Below, piece by piece: positions 1-7,902 of a stretch of 16,490 nucleotides of DNA (the first letter of the stretch is position 1; the number at the start of each line of letters is the position of its first letter). The translations under genes and the position numbers were made by a program. The notes below the pieces were generated by a model that was not told where the DNA came from, searched no databases, and saw only the letters and a list, made by a program, of their open reading frames with translations. Source of the stretch: Betaproteobacteria bacterium (GTDB lineage Bacteria; Pseudomonadota; Gammaproteobacteria; Burkholderiales; SG8-39); assembly GCA_012274205.1 (NCBI GenBank), contig JAAOZY010000302.1, positions 1 to 16,490 on the forward strand, written 5' to 3'.

Positions 1-24
1 CATCGTCCCTGCCAGGCCCGCACT

Positions 25-498
25 ATGACCGACGACATCCAGACGCTGCGCCGCATCCTGCGCGAGAACCGCGTGATCGCGGTGGTCGGCCTGTCGGCCA
101 ACTGGTATCGCCCGAGCTTTTTCGCCGCGAAATACATGATGGAGCACGGCTACACCATCGTGCCGGTCAATCCCGCCTACCAGGAAGTGCTGGGACAGAA
201 ATGCTATGCGAGCCTGCGCGATATCCCAATCAAGGTGGACATCGTCGACTGCTTTCGCAAGACCGAAGAGATCCTGCCCATCGCCGACGACGCGATTGCG
301 ATCGGCGCCAGAGTGCTGTGGCAGCAGCTGGGCGTCGTGAACGAAGCGGCGGCGCGCAAAGCCGAGGCGGCGGGCCTGGACTCAGTGATGGACCGCTGCG
401 TCAAGATCGAGCACGCCCGGCTTTTCGGCGGGCTCAACTGGGCCGGAGTAAATACGAAAGTCATTTCCGCGAAGCGGCCGCGCTGGCTGCCTTATTAG
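25..498 (+). CDS. CoA-binding domain protein (YccU-like)
   Basis: This 157-residue protein is a small single-domain Rossmann-fold protein of the CoA_binding_2 family. The sequence shows a beta-strand and loop VIAVVGLSANWYRPS at about residues 17-31, which is the nucleotide-binding turn of the family, followed by KYMMEHGYTIVPVNP at about 37-51 and a second Rossmann half around IDVVDCFRKTEE and GARVLWQQLGVVNEAAARKAEAAGL. The central tract is typical of family members such as E. coli YccU. It is cytoplasmic, with no signal peptide or membrane segment. Its precise reaction is not established; the family binds CoA or acyl-CoA. It ends 15 bases before metY, so the two are very likely cotranscribed. 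The ATG at 25 gives the usual family length. I am sure of the family but not of a role. Confidence 0.88.
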   Translation: MTDDIQTLRRILRENRVIAVVGLSANWYRPSFFAAKYMMEHGYTIVPVNPAYQEVLGQKCYASLRDIPIKVDIVDCFRKTEEILPIADDAIAIGARVLWQQLGVVNEAAARKAEAAGLDSVMDRCVKIEHARLFGGLNWAGVNTKVISAKRPRWLPY

Positions 499-513
499 GT
501 CGTCGAGAAAATC

Positions 514-1803
514 ATGACAGACAAAGAATTCGGCTTCGGCACCCTGTGCCTGCACGCCGGCCAGATCCCCGACGCTGCCACCGGCGCACGCGCGGTGCCG
601 ATCTACCAGACCACCTCCTATGTGTTCGACTCGGCCGAGCACGCCGCGAGCCTGTTCAACCTGCAGACTTTCGGCAACGTCTACACGCGCCTGTCGAACC
701 CGACCACGGCCGTATTCGAAGAGCGCATGGCGGCGCTGGAGGGCGGGCGCGCGGCGCTGGCGCTCGCCACCGGCCAGGCGGCGGAGATGACCGCCTTGCT
801 TACGCTGTGCGAACAGGGCGACGAAATCGTGTCGGCCTCCACCCTCTACGGCGGCACCTACGCCCTGTTCGAAGTCAATTTCCGCAAGCTCGGCATCAAC
901 ACCACGTTCGTCGATCCGGATGACCCGGAGAATTTCCGCCGCGCGATCACCGGGAAGACCAAAGCGCTGTACGCGGAAACCCTGGGCAATCCACTGATCA
1001 ACGTGCTCGACATCGAAGCTGTGGCCGACATCGCGCACGAGGCCGGTGTGCCGCTGATCGTCGACAACACTTTTGCTTCGCCCTACCTGTGCCGGCCGTT
1101 CGATTTCGGCGCCGACATCGTGGTGCACTCGGCGACCAAGTACATCGGCGGCCATGGCACCACCATGGGCGGGGTCATCGTCGAGTCGGGCAAGTTCCCC
1201 TGGGACAACGGCAACTTCCCCGGCATGACCGAGCCTTCGCGCGGCTACCACGGCGTGCGCTTCTACGAGACTTTCGGCGATTTCGGCTACACCATGAAAG
1301 CGCGCATGGAAACGCTCAGGACCTTCGGCCCGGCGCTGTCGCCGTTCAACGCCTGGATGCTGCTGCAGGGGCTGGAGACGCTGCACCTGCGCATGAAGGC
1401 GCACTGCGACAACGCGCTCAAGGTGGCGCAGTTCCTCGAAGCGCACGCGCAGATCAGTTGGGTGAACTATCCCGGCCTCGCCTCCAGCCGCTACCACGCG
1501 CTGGCAAAGAAGTATCTGCCGCGCGGCTGCGCCGGCATCATGACTTTCGGCGTGAAGGGCGGCGCAAAGGCGGGCGTAGCCTTCATCGACGCGGCGCAGT
1601 TCATGAGCCACCTGGCCAATGTCGGTGACGCGCGCACGCTGGTGATCCATCCGGCCTCGACCACCCACCGCCAATTATCCGAGGAGGAACAGGCCAAGGC
1701 CGGCGTCACGCCCGACATGGTGCGCATCTCGGTCGGGCTGGAAGACATCGACGACATCCTGTGGGACCTGGATCAGGCGCTGGCGCAGGCGGCAAAGGCA
1801 TAG
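514..1803 (+). CDS. metY: O-acetylhomoserine sulfhydrylase (O-acetylhomoserine aminocarboxypropyltransferase)
   Basis: The 429-residue product is a Cys/Met-metabolism PLP-dependent enzyme (fold type I). It would convert O-acetyl-L-homoserine and sulfide to L-homocysteine and acetate, the direct sulfhydrylation route to methionine. The N-terminus (FGTLCLHAGQIPD, then VPIYQTTSYVFDSAEHAA) and the tract FGNVYTRLSNPTTAVFEERMAALEGG are hallmarks of the MetY branch rather than MetB or MetC, as is the long insertion around residues 225-250 containing GYHGVRFYETFG. The PLP-binding lysine is Lys209 in VVHSATKYIGGHGT, and the C-terminal VIHPASTTHRQLSEEE and PDMVRISVGLEDIDDI are intact. Length matches the family at about 425-440 residues. 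It follows the CoA-binding protein gene by 15 bases. No riboswitch or MetJ/SahR-type operator could be looked for because the promoter lies outside the window. Confidence 0.93.
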   Translation: MTDKEFGFGTLCLHAGQIPDAATGARAVPIYQTTSYVFDSAEHAASLFNLQTFGNVYTRLSNPTTAVFEERMAALEGGRAALALATGQAAEMTALLTLCEQGDEIVSASTLYGGTYALFEVNFRKLGINTTFVDPDDPENFRRAITGKTKALYAETLGNPLINVLDIEAVADIAHEAGVPLIVDNTFASPYLCRPFDFGADIVVHSATKYIGGHGTTMGGVIVESGKFPWDNGNFPGMTEPSRGYHGVRFYETFGDFGYTMKARMETLRTFGPALSPFNAWMLLQGLETLHLRMKAHCDNALKVAQFLEAHAQISWVNYPGLASSRYHALAKKYLPRGCAGIMTFGVKGGAKAGVAFIDAAQFMSHLANVGDARTLVIHPASTTHRQLSEEEQAKAGVTPDMVRISVGLEDIDDILWDLDQALAQAAKA

Positions 1804-1840
1804 GTCAGGCCTGCGCCGCGCTCTGCGCGTGCGTGCAAAC

Positions 1841-1849
1841 TGCTAAAAT
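1841..1849 (+). promoter_or_regulatory. Candidate extended -10 promoter for the GGT-like gene
   Basis: The 108-base gap between metY and the next gene holds TGCTAAAAT, an extended -10 (TGn) followed by a hexamer one base off TATAAT. It lies about 62 bases before the ATG at 1912. No good -35 is seen at the usual distance, as expected of extended -10 promoters. A short dyad TGCAC-CGC-GTGCA at 1871-1883 lies downstream of the expected start point. The assignment rests on motif reading only. Confidence 0.4.
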
Positions 1850-1911
1850 ACGGACTCGTTCCGGCTGCACTGCACCGCGTGCACCGGTTCAATCCCCCTG
1901 AGGATGTTTGC

Positions 1912-3501
1912 ATGTCCGCCTTTGACTGGCAGTTTCCCTACGCGTCCTACCGCAAGCCCATCCTCGCACGCAATATTGTTGCGACTGCGCAGCCGCTAGC
2001 GGCGCAGGCCGGGCTGCGCATGCTGCAGCAGGGCGGCAGCGCGATGGATGCGGCACTGGCCACCGCCATCGCGCTGACGGTGCTCGAACCGGTTTCCAAC
2101 GGCATCGGCAGCGACGCGTTCGCCATCGTCTGGGATGGAGAAAAGCTGCACGGCCTGAACGCCTCGGGCCGCTCGCCCGCCGCATGGACGCCGGAGTTCT
2201 TCAAGAACCACAAGACCATGCCCGTGCGCGGCTGGAATGCGGTCAGTGTGCCCGGCTGCGTATCAGCCTGGACAACACTGTCGGAGCGCTTCGGCAAGCT
2301 GCCCTTCGCCGAGCTGTTCCAGCCGGCGATAGGCTATGCGCGCGAGGGCTACATGGTTTCGCCCACCATCGCGAAACAATGGGCCGCTCAGGTGCAGGAG
2401 CTGCAGGCGCAGCCCGGCTTCAGGGAAACCTTCATGCCCAAGGGGCGCGCGCCGCTGCCGGGCGAAAAGATCGTGTTTCCGGATCACGCAAGAACACTGG
2501 AGCTGATCGCACAGACGCGCGGCACCGCCTTTTACGGTGGCGAAATTGCGCACGCTATCGCGGCTCACGCGAAAGCGCATGGCGGACTCATGACGGCGGA
2601 AGATTTCGCCGCGCACACGCCGGACTGGGTCGAGCCGCTGGCGCAGGACTACCGCGGCTACACCCTGCACGAACTGCCGCCCAACGGCCAGGGCATCGCC
2701 GCATTAATGGCGCTGGGCATGCTGCAGCATTTCGACCTCGCGCGCTACCCGGTCGATTCCGCCGACTGCGTGCATCTGCAGATCGAAACGATGAAGATCG
2801 CGTTCGCCGACGTCTACCGCTATGTGTCCGACCCGCAGAGCATGACGGTGCGCAATGCCGAACTGCTCGATCCGGCCTACCTCGCCGCGCGCGCCAGGCT
2901 GGTCGACATGAAGCGCGCGCAGGACTTCAAGCACGGCACGCCTCCCAAGGGCGGCACGGTCTACCTTACCGCCGCCGATGCGAGCGGCATGATGGTGTCC
3001 TTCATCCAGTCCAATTACATGGGCTTCGGCTCCGGCGTGGTGGTGCCGGGCACCGGCGTGAGCCTGCAGAACCGCGCCCATACCTTCAGCCTGGAGCCCG
3101 GGCATCCGAACCAGGTGGGGCCGCGCAAGCGCCCGTTCCAGACCATCATTCCCGGCTTTGTCACCCGCGCGGGCAAGCCGGTGATGAGCTTCGGCGTGAT
3201 GGGCGGCAGCATGCAGCCGCAGGGCCATGCGCAAATCATGGTGCGGCTCGCCGATTACGGGCAAAACCCGCAGGCCTGCGCCGACGGTCCGCGCTACCGC
3301 GTGGTCCAGGGCCTGCGCGTAAACGTCGAACCCGGGTTTCCGAAAGACACGCTGGCCGAACTGGCGCGCCGCGGCCACCAGATCGAGAAATTGGAGCAGC
3401 GCTATCTCGATTTCGGCAGTGCGCAGCTGATCTACAAACTGGAGGACGGCTATCTGGGGGCATCTGACCCGCGCCGCGACGGGCAGGCTGCAGGATTTTG
3501 A
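1912..3501 (+). CDS. Gamma-glutamyltransferase-family Ntn-hydrolase (YwrD-like)
   Basis: This 529-residue protein belongs to the gamma-glutamyltranspeptidase family, made as a proenzyme that cleaves itself before a threonine which becomes the nucleophile. The N-terminal tract QAGLRMLQQGGSAMDAALATAIALTVLEP and the NGIGSDAFAIVWDG motif are classic. The cleavage site and nucleophile are Thr349 in KGGTVYLTAAD, followed by the conserved SFIQSNYMGFGSGVV and by GVMGGSMQPQGHAQ. There is no signal peptide, so the enzyme is probably cytoplasmic, unlike periplasmic GGT. The arginine of the classical RExxP motif is missing: the site reads ASGRSP (residues 84-89), as in GGT-like proteins of unproven substrate. 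The ATG at 1912 is preferred over an in-frame ATG at 1879 because it follows TGAGGATG at good spacing and begins nearer the conserved domain. A glutathione transferase-like gene follows by 41 bases. Family sure; substrate unknown. Confidence 0.9.
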   Translation: MSAFDWQFPYASYRKPILARNIVATAQPLAAQAGLRMLQQGGSAMDAALATAIALTVLEPVSNGIGSDAFAIVWDGEKLHGLNASGRSPAAWTPEFFKNHKTMPVRGWNAVSVPGCVSAWTTLSERFGKLPFAELFQPAIGYAREGYMVSPTIAKQWAAQVQELQAQPGFRETFMPKGRAPLPGEKIVFPDHARTLELIAQTRGTAFYGGEIAHAIAAHAKAHGGLMTAEDFAAHTPDWVEPLAQDYRGYTLHELPPNGQGIAALMALGMLQHFDLARYPVDSADCVHLQIETMKIAFADVYRYVSDPQSMTVRNAELLDPAYLAARARLVDMKRAQDFKHGTPPKGGTVYLTAADASGMMVSFIQSNYMGFGSGVVVPGTGVSLQNRAHTFSLEPGHPNQVGPRKRPFQTIIPGFVTRAGKPVMSFGVMGGSMQPQGHAQIMVRLADYGQNPQACADGPRYRVVQGLRVNVEPGFPKDTLAELARRGHQIEKLEQRYLDFGSAQLIYKLEDGYLGASDPRRDGQAAGF

Positions 3502-3542
3502 ACTTCAACCACGCTGGATTCGGATATCAGGAGCAATAGCGC

Positions 3543-4163
3543 ATGCTGAAACTCTGGGGGCGCAACAATTCGGTCAATGTGCAAAAAGTGATCTGGTGCC
3601 TGGAGGAACTTGAGATTCCCTACGATCGCATCGACGCCGGCATGCAGTACGGCGTAGTCGGCACGCCGGAATTCCGCGCGATGAATCCCAATGGCCTGGT
3701 GCCGGTGATCGACGATGGCGGCGCCCTCATCTGGGAGTCGAACGCGATCGTGCGCTACCTCGGCGCCAGGTACGGCAAGGGCACGCTCTGGCCCGAGGAC
3801 CCGGCCGCGCGGGCCCAATCGGACAAATGGATGGACTGGTGCGCCACCGTCTACTGGCCGCCGATGCGCGAAGTATTCTGGGGACTGATCAGAACGCCGC
3901 CGGAGAAGCGCAATCTGGAGCTGATTGAAACCTCGCGCAGCAAGGCCGGGGAAATCCTGAAAATCCTCGATGCCGCGCTCGCGGGCCGCGACTACATCGC
4001 CGGCAAGCAGCTCACCATCGGCGACATACCGCTGGGCGCCATCAGCTGGCGCTGGTTCGGCATCGACATGGAACGGCCTGCGCGGCCCAACGTCGAAGCC
4101 TGGTTCGCGCGACTGTCGCAGCGCGGGGCGTTCAGAAAAAGCGTGCTGCTGCCGCTGAGCTGA
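3543..4163 (+). CDS. Glutathione S-transferase family protein
   Basis: The 206-residue product has the two-domain cytosolic GST layout. Residues 1-78 form the thioredoxin-like domain: LKLWGRNNSVNVQKVIWCLEEL with Ser10 as the likely glutathione-activating residue, the cis-proline loop NGLVPVI (Pro54), and Glu65-Ser66 in WESNAIVRYL, which contact the gamma-glutamyl end of glutathione. Residues 90-206 form the helical domain with the N-capping region LTIGDIPLGAISWRW. Length is normal. It would conjugate glutathione to, or reduce, an unknown electrophile. AGGAG at 3529-3533 is a good ribosome binding site for the ATG at 3543. Its stop overlaps the start of the following dehydrogenase gene (ATGA), so the two are translationally coupled, and it follows the GGT-like gene by 41 bases. 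The family is clear; class and substrate cannot be read. Confidence 0.9.
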   Translation: MLKLWGRNNSVNVQKVIWCLEELEIPYDRIDAGMQYGVVGTPEFRAMNPNGLVPVIDDGGALIWESNAIVRYLGARYGKGTLWPEDPAARAQSDKWMDWCATVYWPPMREVFWGLIRTPPEKRNLELIETSRSKAGEILKILDAALAGRDYIAGKQLTIGDIPLGAISWRWFGIDMERPARPNVEAWFARLSQRGAFRKSVLLPLS

Positions 4164-4942
4164 TGAGCATGGCTGAATCGCCATTCAAGGGCAAGATCGC
4201 CGTCGTCACCGGCGCCGCCAGCGGCCTCGGGCTGGCCATCGCCGAGCGCTTTGCCGCGGACGGCGCGAAGGTGGTCGTCTCCGACATCAATGCCGGCGCC
4301 GGCAAGGCGGCCGCTGCCCGGCTGGGCGGGACCTTCGTGCAGGCCGACATGAGCAAGCGCGCCGATTGCCGCGCGCTGATCGACCAGGCACTGGCGACCT
4401 GCGGCACGGTGCACATCCTGGTGAACAACGCCGGCTTTCAGCATGTCGAGACCATCGAAGCGTTTCCCGAGGACGTGTGGGACAAGATGCAAGCGGTGAT
4501 GCTGACCGCGCCGTTTTTGCTGACCAAGTACGTCTGGCCGGCGATGAAGGCGCAGGGCTGGGGACGTATCATCAACATCGCCTCCATCCACGGCCTGATT
4601 GCCTCGCCCAACAAGGCCTCCTACATCAGCGCCAAGCACGGGCTGGTGGGCCTGACCAAGACCGCGGCGCTCGAAGGCGGCGCCTGCGGCATTACCGCAA
4701 ATGCCATTTGCCCGGCCTACGTGCGCACGCCGCTGGTGGATGCGCAAATCGCCGACCAGGCCCGCACGCGCGGCATCCCGGCCGAGGAAGTAATCGAAAA
4801 GATCATGCTCGAACCGGCGGCGATCAAGCGCCTGATCAAGCCGGAGGAAGTGGCCGACTTTGCCGCCTATCTGTGCAGCGAGAGCGCGAGCGTCATCACC
4901 GGCGCCGCGCTGACCATGGATCTGGGCTGGACTGCAAGATAG
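4163..4942 (+). CDS. Short-chain dehydrogenase, probably 3-hydroxybutyrate dehydrogenase
   Basis: This 259-residue protein is a classical SDR. It carries the NAD-binding TGAASGLG at residues 16-23, NNAG (LVNNAGFQHV) at about 90-93, and the catalytic Ser141, Tyr154 and Lys158 (YISAKHG). Asp at the end of beta-2 (VVVSDINAG) favours NAD over NADP. Long matches to the BdhA type, including FQHVETIEAFPEDVWDKMQAVMLTAPF, GITANAICPAYVRTPLVDAQI and the C-terminal SESASVITGAALTMDLGWTAR, suggest D-3-hydroxybutyrate to acetoacetate conversion, a step in polyhydroxybutyrate breakdown. The ATG at 4163 overlaps the GST stop by one base; an alternative ATG two codons later (4169) is equally possible. SDR assignment is certain, the 3-hydroxybutyrate assignment likely but not proven. 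A REP-like hairpin follows the stop. Confidence 0.8.
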   Translation: MSMAESPFKGKIAVVTGAASGLGLAIAERFAADGAKVVVSDINAGAGKAAAARLGGTFVQADMSKRADCRALIDQALATCGTVHILVNNAGFQHVETIEAFPEDVWDKMQAVMLTAPFLLTKYVWPAMKAQGWGRIINIASIHGLIASPNKASYISAKHGLVGLTKTAALEGGACGITANAICPAYVRTPLVDAQIADQARTRGIPAEEVIEKIMLEPAAIKRLIKPEEVADFAAYLCSESASVITGAALTMDLGWTAR

Positions 4943-4949
4943 AGAATTC

Positions 4950-4975
4950 GTGGGAGCGAGCTTGCTCGCTCCTAC
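4950..4975. repeat. REP-like palindrome between convergent genes
   Basis: Twelve-base arms starting GTGGGAGCGAGC and ending GCTCGCTCCTAC surround a two-base centre (TT at 4962-4963), with one G-T pair at 4952/4973 and all other pairs matched. It lies in the 46-base gap between the convergent dehydrogenase and aminopeptidase genes, where it could end transcription from both sides. There is no T-run on either strand, so it is not a textbook intrinsic terminator. Its outer bases resemble those of the element at 11924-11993. Confidence 0.7.
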
Positions 4976-4988
4976 AAAACCCTGCGCT

Positions 4989-6035
4989 TCAATTTCCCGT
5001 CAGAGATAACAAGCGCGCGTCGCGCTCTTCCTTGGGCAGTTTCGCCAGTGCTTTCGCCGCCGCGTAAAAGCGTGGCAGCTCGCCGCCTTCGCGCGCGAGC
5101 AGTGCGCTGAAGGCGGGCACCAGATCGGTGTAGAGCGCCACCGAAGCCAGGGTGGCATTGTTGGGCTTGCTGGCGAACCAGCGGTCATAGCCAGCGAATC
5201 CGCCCCACGAGGCCTTGAGCTCGCGGTATTCCGCTTCCATGTCGGCGAACCGCCGCGCCTTGCCGATGCGCTTCTGCTCGGCCGGGATATCGAGTTCGTA
5301 ATAGGCTTTCAGGATCGCCTGATACTTGAACAGCAGCGCGACGAATCCGTTTCTTATTGCCTGCAAGCGCGCATACGCCGCGCGCGCGCGCTCGTTCCCG
5401 TTCGCGGCAAGCCAGCGCTCCACCCCGGCCCGCTCCACCGTCACCGCGAAGGATTCGTTGAAGCGGGTGTCGTCCCTGACGTAGAGCAGCTGGTGCGCGA
5501 GTTCATGAAATATCAGCCGCGCCAGCTCGGCTTCGGGATAGCGGATGAACGTGCTCAGTACCGGATCGTCGAACCAGCCCAGGGTCGAGTAGGCCGGCAC
5601 GCCGCCGACAAACACGTCGTAGCCGCGCTCGCGCCGCGCGGCGCCCGCGGCCTGCGCATCGGCCTCGCCGAAATAACCGCGGTAGCTGACGCAGCCGGCA
5701 ATGGGAAAGCAGGAGCTGAGCGGCGCGATCGAGAATTCCGGCGCGGCGAACACGTTCCACAGGACATAGGGCCGCCCCAGATCGGCGTAGCTCCTGAAGC
5801 TGCCGTTGTCGGGCAGCGCAAGTTCGCGGCTGGCGAAGGCGCGGATGCGCAGCACCGCACGCAGCTTTGCCTTGAGTTCCGGCGCCACGGCGTCGCTCGC
5901 GAGTTCCTGTTCTATGGGTGTCGCGCGGCGCAGCAGATCGATCTGCCCGCGCATCGCCTGCGCGTAGTAGCCGAGCGTGGTGCAGCCGCCCAGCAGGGGC
6001 AGGAAGGCCGCGAGCAGGAGCCGGCGCAGGCGCAT
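4989..6035 (-). CDS. Predicted lipoprotein zinc aminopeptidase (COG4324 / Aminopep family)
   Basis: The 348-residue product begins with a lipoprotein signal peptide: RLRR, a hydrophobic stretch, then the lipobox LLGGC with Cys18 as the lipidated residue, and TT rather than Asp following, which suggests outer-membrane sorting. The tract GYYAQAMRGQIDLL just after it is typical of this predicted aminopeptidase family. The zinc site is HELAH at residues 177-181, and NESFAVTVE at about 193-201 supplies the third glutamate ligand of a gluzincin-type arrangement. The family is annotated as aminopeptidase from sequence; I know of no firmly established substrate. The start ATG at 6035 overlaps the stop of the upstream alpha/beta hydrolase gene (ATGA), so it is the last gene of the minus-strand run. 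Family and localisation are well supported, the activity only inferred. Confidence 0.85.
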   Translation of the reverse strand: MRLRRLLLAAFLPLLGGCTTLGYYAQAMRGQIDLLRRATPIEQELASDAVAPELKAKLRAVLRIRAFASRELALPDNGSFRSYADLGRPYVLWNVFAAPEFSIAPLSSCFPIAGCVSYRGYFGEADAQAAGAARRERGYDVFVGGVPAYSTLGWFDDPVLSTFIRYPEAELARLIFHELAHQLLYVRDDTRFNESFAVTVERAGVERWLAANGNERARAAYARLQAIRNGFVALLFKYQAILKAYYELDIPAEQKRIGKARRFADMEAEYRELKASWGGFAGYDRWFASKPNNATLASVALYTDLVPAFSALLAREGGELPRFYAAAKALAKLPKEERDARLLSLTGN

Positions 6036-6682
6036 CAGGGCTCCCTGGCCACGCCGCGGCCAGCGCGCTCGAACGCGCCGCGCTCGAGGAATGCCGCGAC
6101 TTCGCGCGCCGCATGCGCGGACGCGAGCATGCCGCTGTGGCTGAGCGGCAGCACCACGCGCTCGCGCATTCCGGCGACCTCGGTCTCTTCCAGACGCACC
6201 ACGCCATCATTGGTCCCGGGCAGGCGCATCAGCACGCGTCCCAGGCCCCAGGGCCGGCTGCCGGCAATCACGCCGATTTCACAGCGCGGGCGGAACACCT
6301 CGGGCAGGCTGCGCCAGATCTCCCGGCTGGCGCCGAGCAGGTGCTTGCCCGCAGCCATGCTTTCCATGTGCCGCCCCGCCATGCACGCGCGCACCGGCGT
6401 ACCCATCAGCACCACGCGGCCGATGCGCCGCTCGCCATGGTCGCGCAGACAGCGCAGCACAACCAGTCCGCCCAGGCTGTGTCCGACCAGGTGTATCAGC
6501 GGCGCCTGCAACTCGCCGATGCGCGCAGCCAGGCGCTGCGCGTGCTCATCCAGGCTGTTCGCCGTGGAAGGATAGCTGATGGTGTAAGCCGCATAGCCGC
6601 GCCGCGACAGTCGCAGGCGCAGAGCCTGCATGACCCAGCCGCCCATCCACAAGCCGTGCACCAGGACCACTGCTTCGCTCAC
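6035..6682 (-). CDS. Small alpha/beta hydrolase (lipase/esterase-like)
   Basis: The protein is 215 residues from a GTG at 6682 and is a compact alpha/beta hydrolase. VVLVHGLWMGGWVMQ at residues 5-19 holds the HG oxyanion region, GHSLGG at 67-72 holds the nucleophile Ser69, Asp159 in GTNDGVV is the likely acid, and His182 in LSHSGML is the likely base. No signal peptide or membrane segment is seen, so it is probably cytoplasmic. The frame stays open upstream, but the added residues are non-conserved and overlap the MFS gene; the GTG is preferred because GGGGAG lies just upstream and because it overlaps the MFS stop as GTGA. The substrate cannot be read; relatives include triacylglycerol-lipase-like and PGAP1-like esterases. 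It is translationally coupled on both sides. Confidence 0.82.
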   Translation of the reverse strand: MSEAVVLVHGLWMGGWVMQALRLRLSRRGYAAYTISYPSTANSLDEHAQRLAARIGELQAPLIHLVGHSLGGLVVLRCLRDHGERRIGRVVLMGTPVRACMAGRHMESMAAGKHLLGASREIWRSLPEVFRPRCEIGVIAGSRPWGLGRVLMRLPGTNDGVVRLEETEVAGMRERVVLPLSHSGMLASAHAAREVAAFLERGAFERAGRGVAREP

Positions 6683-7875
6683 TGCCTGCTCCCCGCAATG
6701 GCGCGCGCGCCAAACAGCATGCGCACGCCGGCGAGCGCCGGCAGCAGGCAGAACAGGAGATAGGCCTTGCCGTAGCTCCCCGCAAACCCGACCACCAGAC
6801 CGAACAGCGGCGGTGCGGCCAGGGCACCGACAAATGTGAAAAACTGCGTGCCGCCGGTAATCGCCCCGACACGGCCGGGCGGCGCGCGCCGCGCAACCTC
6901 CGCCAGATATACCCCGTTCCAGCCTACCGCGGAAGCCCCGAACAGAGCGCTCACCAGCACTACCGCCGGCAGCGGCCAATCCGCGTCGAAGCAGGCGACG
7001 GCCGCGCCGGCTGACGCCATCATCAGCCCCAGCAGTCCGAGCATGCTGCGCGAGGACAGCCAGCGGTCGGCTACCGCGCCCCAGGTGATGCGGCCTGCTA
7101 TGCCGGCGGCGTGCGCCACGGAATAGATCAGACCGGCGCTAACCAGGCTGTATCCGAGTTCGAGGTTCAGATAGGAAACAAAGTAGACGATCAGCGCCAG
7201 CTGCGCCGAACCGAAGATCATCGAAACGATCGCCAGTTCGAGCACCGGCGGACTGGCCAGCACCATGCCCAGCGGCGCGAAAAAATCTGCCATGGAACCG
7301 CTTCCCCGGGGAAGCTGCGCCCGCGCCTCGCCCGCGCGCGCGGGCTGGATCGCCAGCACGGCTGCGGCGCACAGCAACGCGATTACTGCGGCGCTGCCGC
7401 GCCAGCCCAGCGACAGGATCAGCGTAGGAACGAGCGCACCGGCGAGCGCGCCGCCCAGCGGCACGCCGGTCTGCTTGATGGAGAAGATCAGGGACATCAT
7501 GCGCGGCGGCGCAGCGCTCACAAGTATGTGTGAGGCCACCGGATTGACCATCCCGTAACCGGATCCGATCAGAGCCGCAGCGGCAAACACCAGCGGCAGC
7601 AGCGCCCCGGTTCCAAGCGCGAGGCCCGCGGCGGCGAGGCCGATGGATATCTGGCACACGCGCACCGGGCTGTAGCGCGCGATCAGGGCGCCACAGGCGA
7701 GCCCCGACAGCATGGCGAACAGGTATTCCAGCGCCACCAGCCAGCCTATGGCCTGGGCGGAGACGCCCAGCTGCGGCGCCGCCACCGGCGCCATCACCGA
7801 CGGCGCGATCATCGCCATGGAGGTGAGCGCCTGCACCGCGAGCGTGATCGCCAGCGGCAGGGCTACACCCTTCAT
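6679..7875 (-). CDS. MFS transporter
   Basis: The product of about 398 residues is almost wholly hydrophobic and fits the 12-helix major facilitator plan. A motif-A-like cytoplasmic loop, GALIARYSPVRVCQ, follows helix 2, and its counterpart GAVADRWLSSRSML follows helix 8 in the second half. Helices 4-5 contain GSGYGMVNPVASHILV and KQTGVPLGGALAGALVP, the latter a motif-C-like signature of MFS members of the antiporter and sugar or organic-acid type. The substrate is not readable. I take the ATG at 7875; a GTG at 7899 in the same frame would leave only three bases after the upstream SIMPL gene stop (7903). Neither start has a clear ribosome binding site. Its stop overlaps the hydrolase GTG. Coupling with a hydrolase and a lipoprotein peptidase suggests a joint uptake or export role, an inference only. 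Confidence 0.87.
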   Translation of the reverse strand: MKGVALPLAITLAVQALTSMAMIAPSVMAPVAAPQLGVSAQAIGWLVALEYLFAMLSGLACGALIARYSPVRVCQISIGLAAAGLALGTGALLPLVFAAAALIGSGYGMVNPVASHILVSAAPPRMMSLIFSIKQTGVPLGGALAGALVPTLILSLGWRGSAAVIALLCAAAVLAIQPARAGEARAQLPRGSGSMADFFAPLGMVLASPPVLELAIVSMIFGSAQLALIVYFVSYLNLELGYSLVSAGLIYSVAHAAGIAGRITWGAVADRWLSSRSMLGLLGLMMASAGAAVACFDADWPLPAVVLVSALFGASAVGWNGVYLAEVARRAPPGRVGAITGGTQFFTFVGALAAPPLFGLVVGFAGSYGKAYLLFCLLPALAGVRMLFGARAIAGSRQ

Positions 7876-7902
7876 GCGCGCGCCGGCCGCGCCGGGCACA
7901 CG

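Noticed and set aside
382..1674. A 430-codon open frame on the minus strand opposite metY
   Set aside because: Low-complexity, Arg- and His-rich product with no recognisable domain; the metY frame on the other strand is complete.
6683..6979. N-terminal extension of the alpha/beta hydrolase frame
   Set aside because: The 99 extra residues are unlike any hydrolase, lie within the MFS coding region, and a GTG with a good ribosome binding site exists at 6682.
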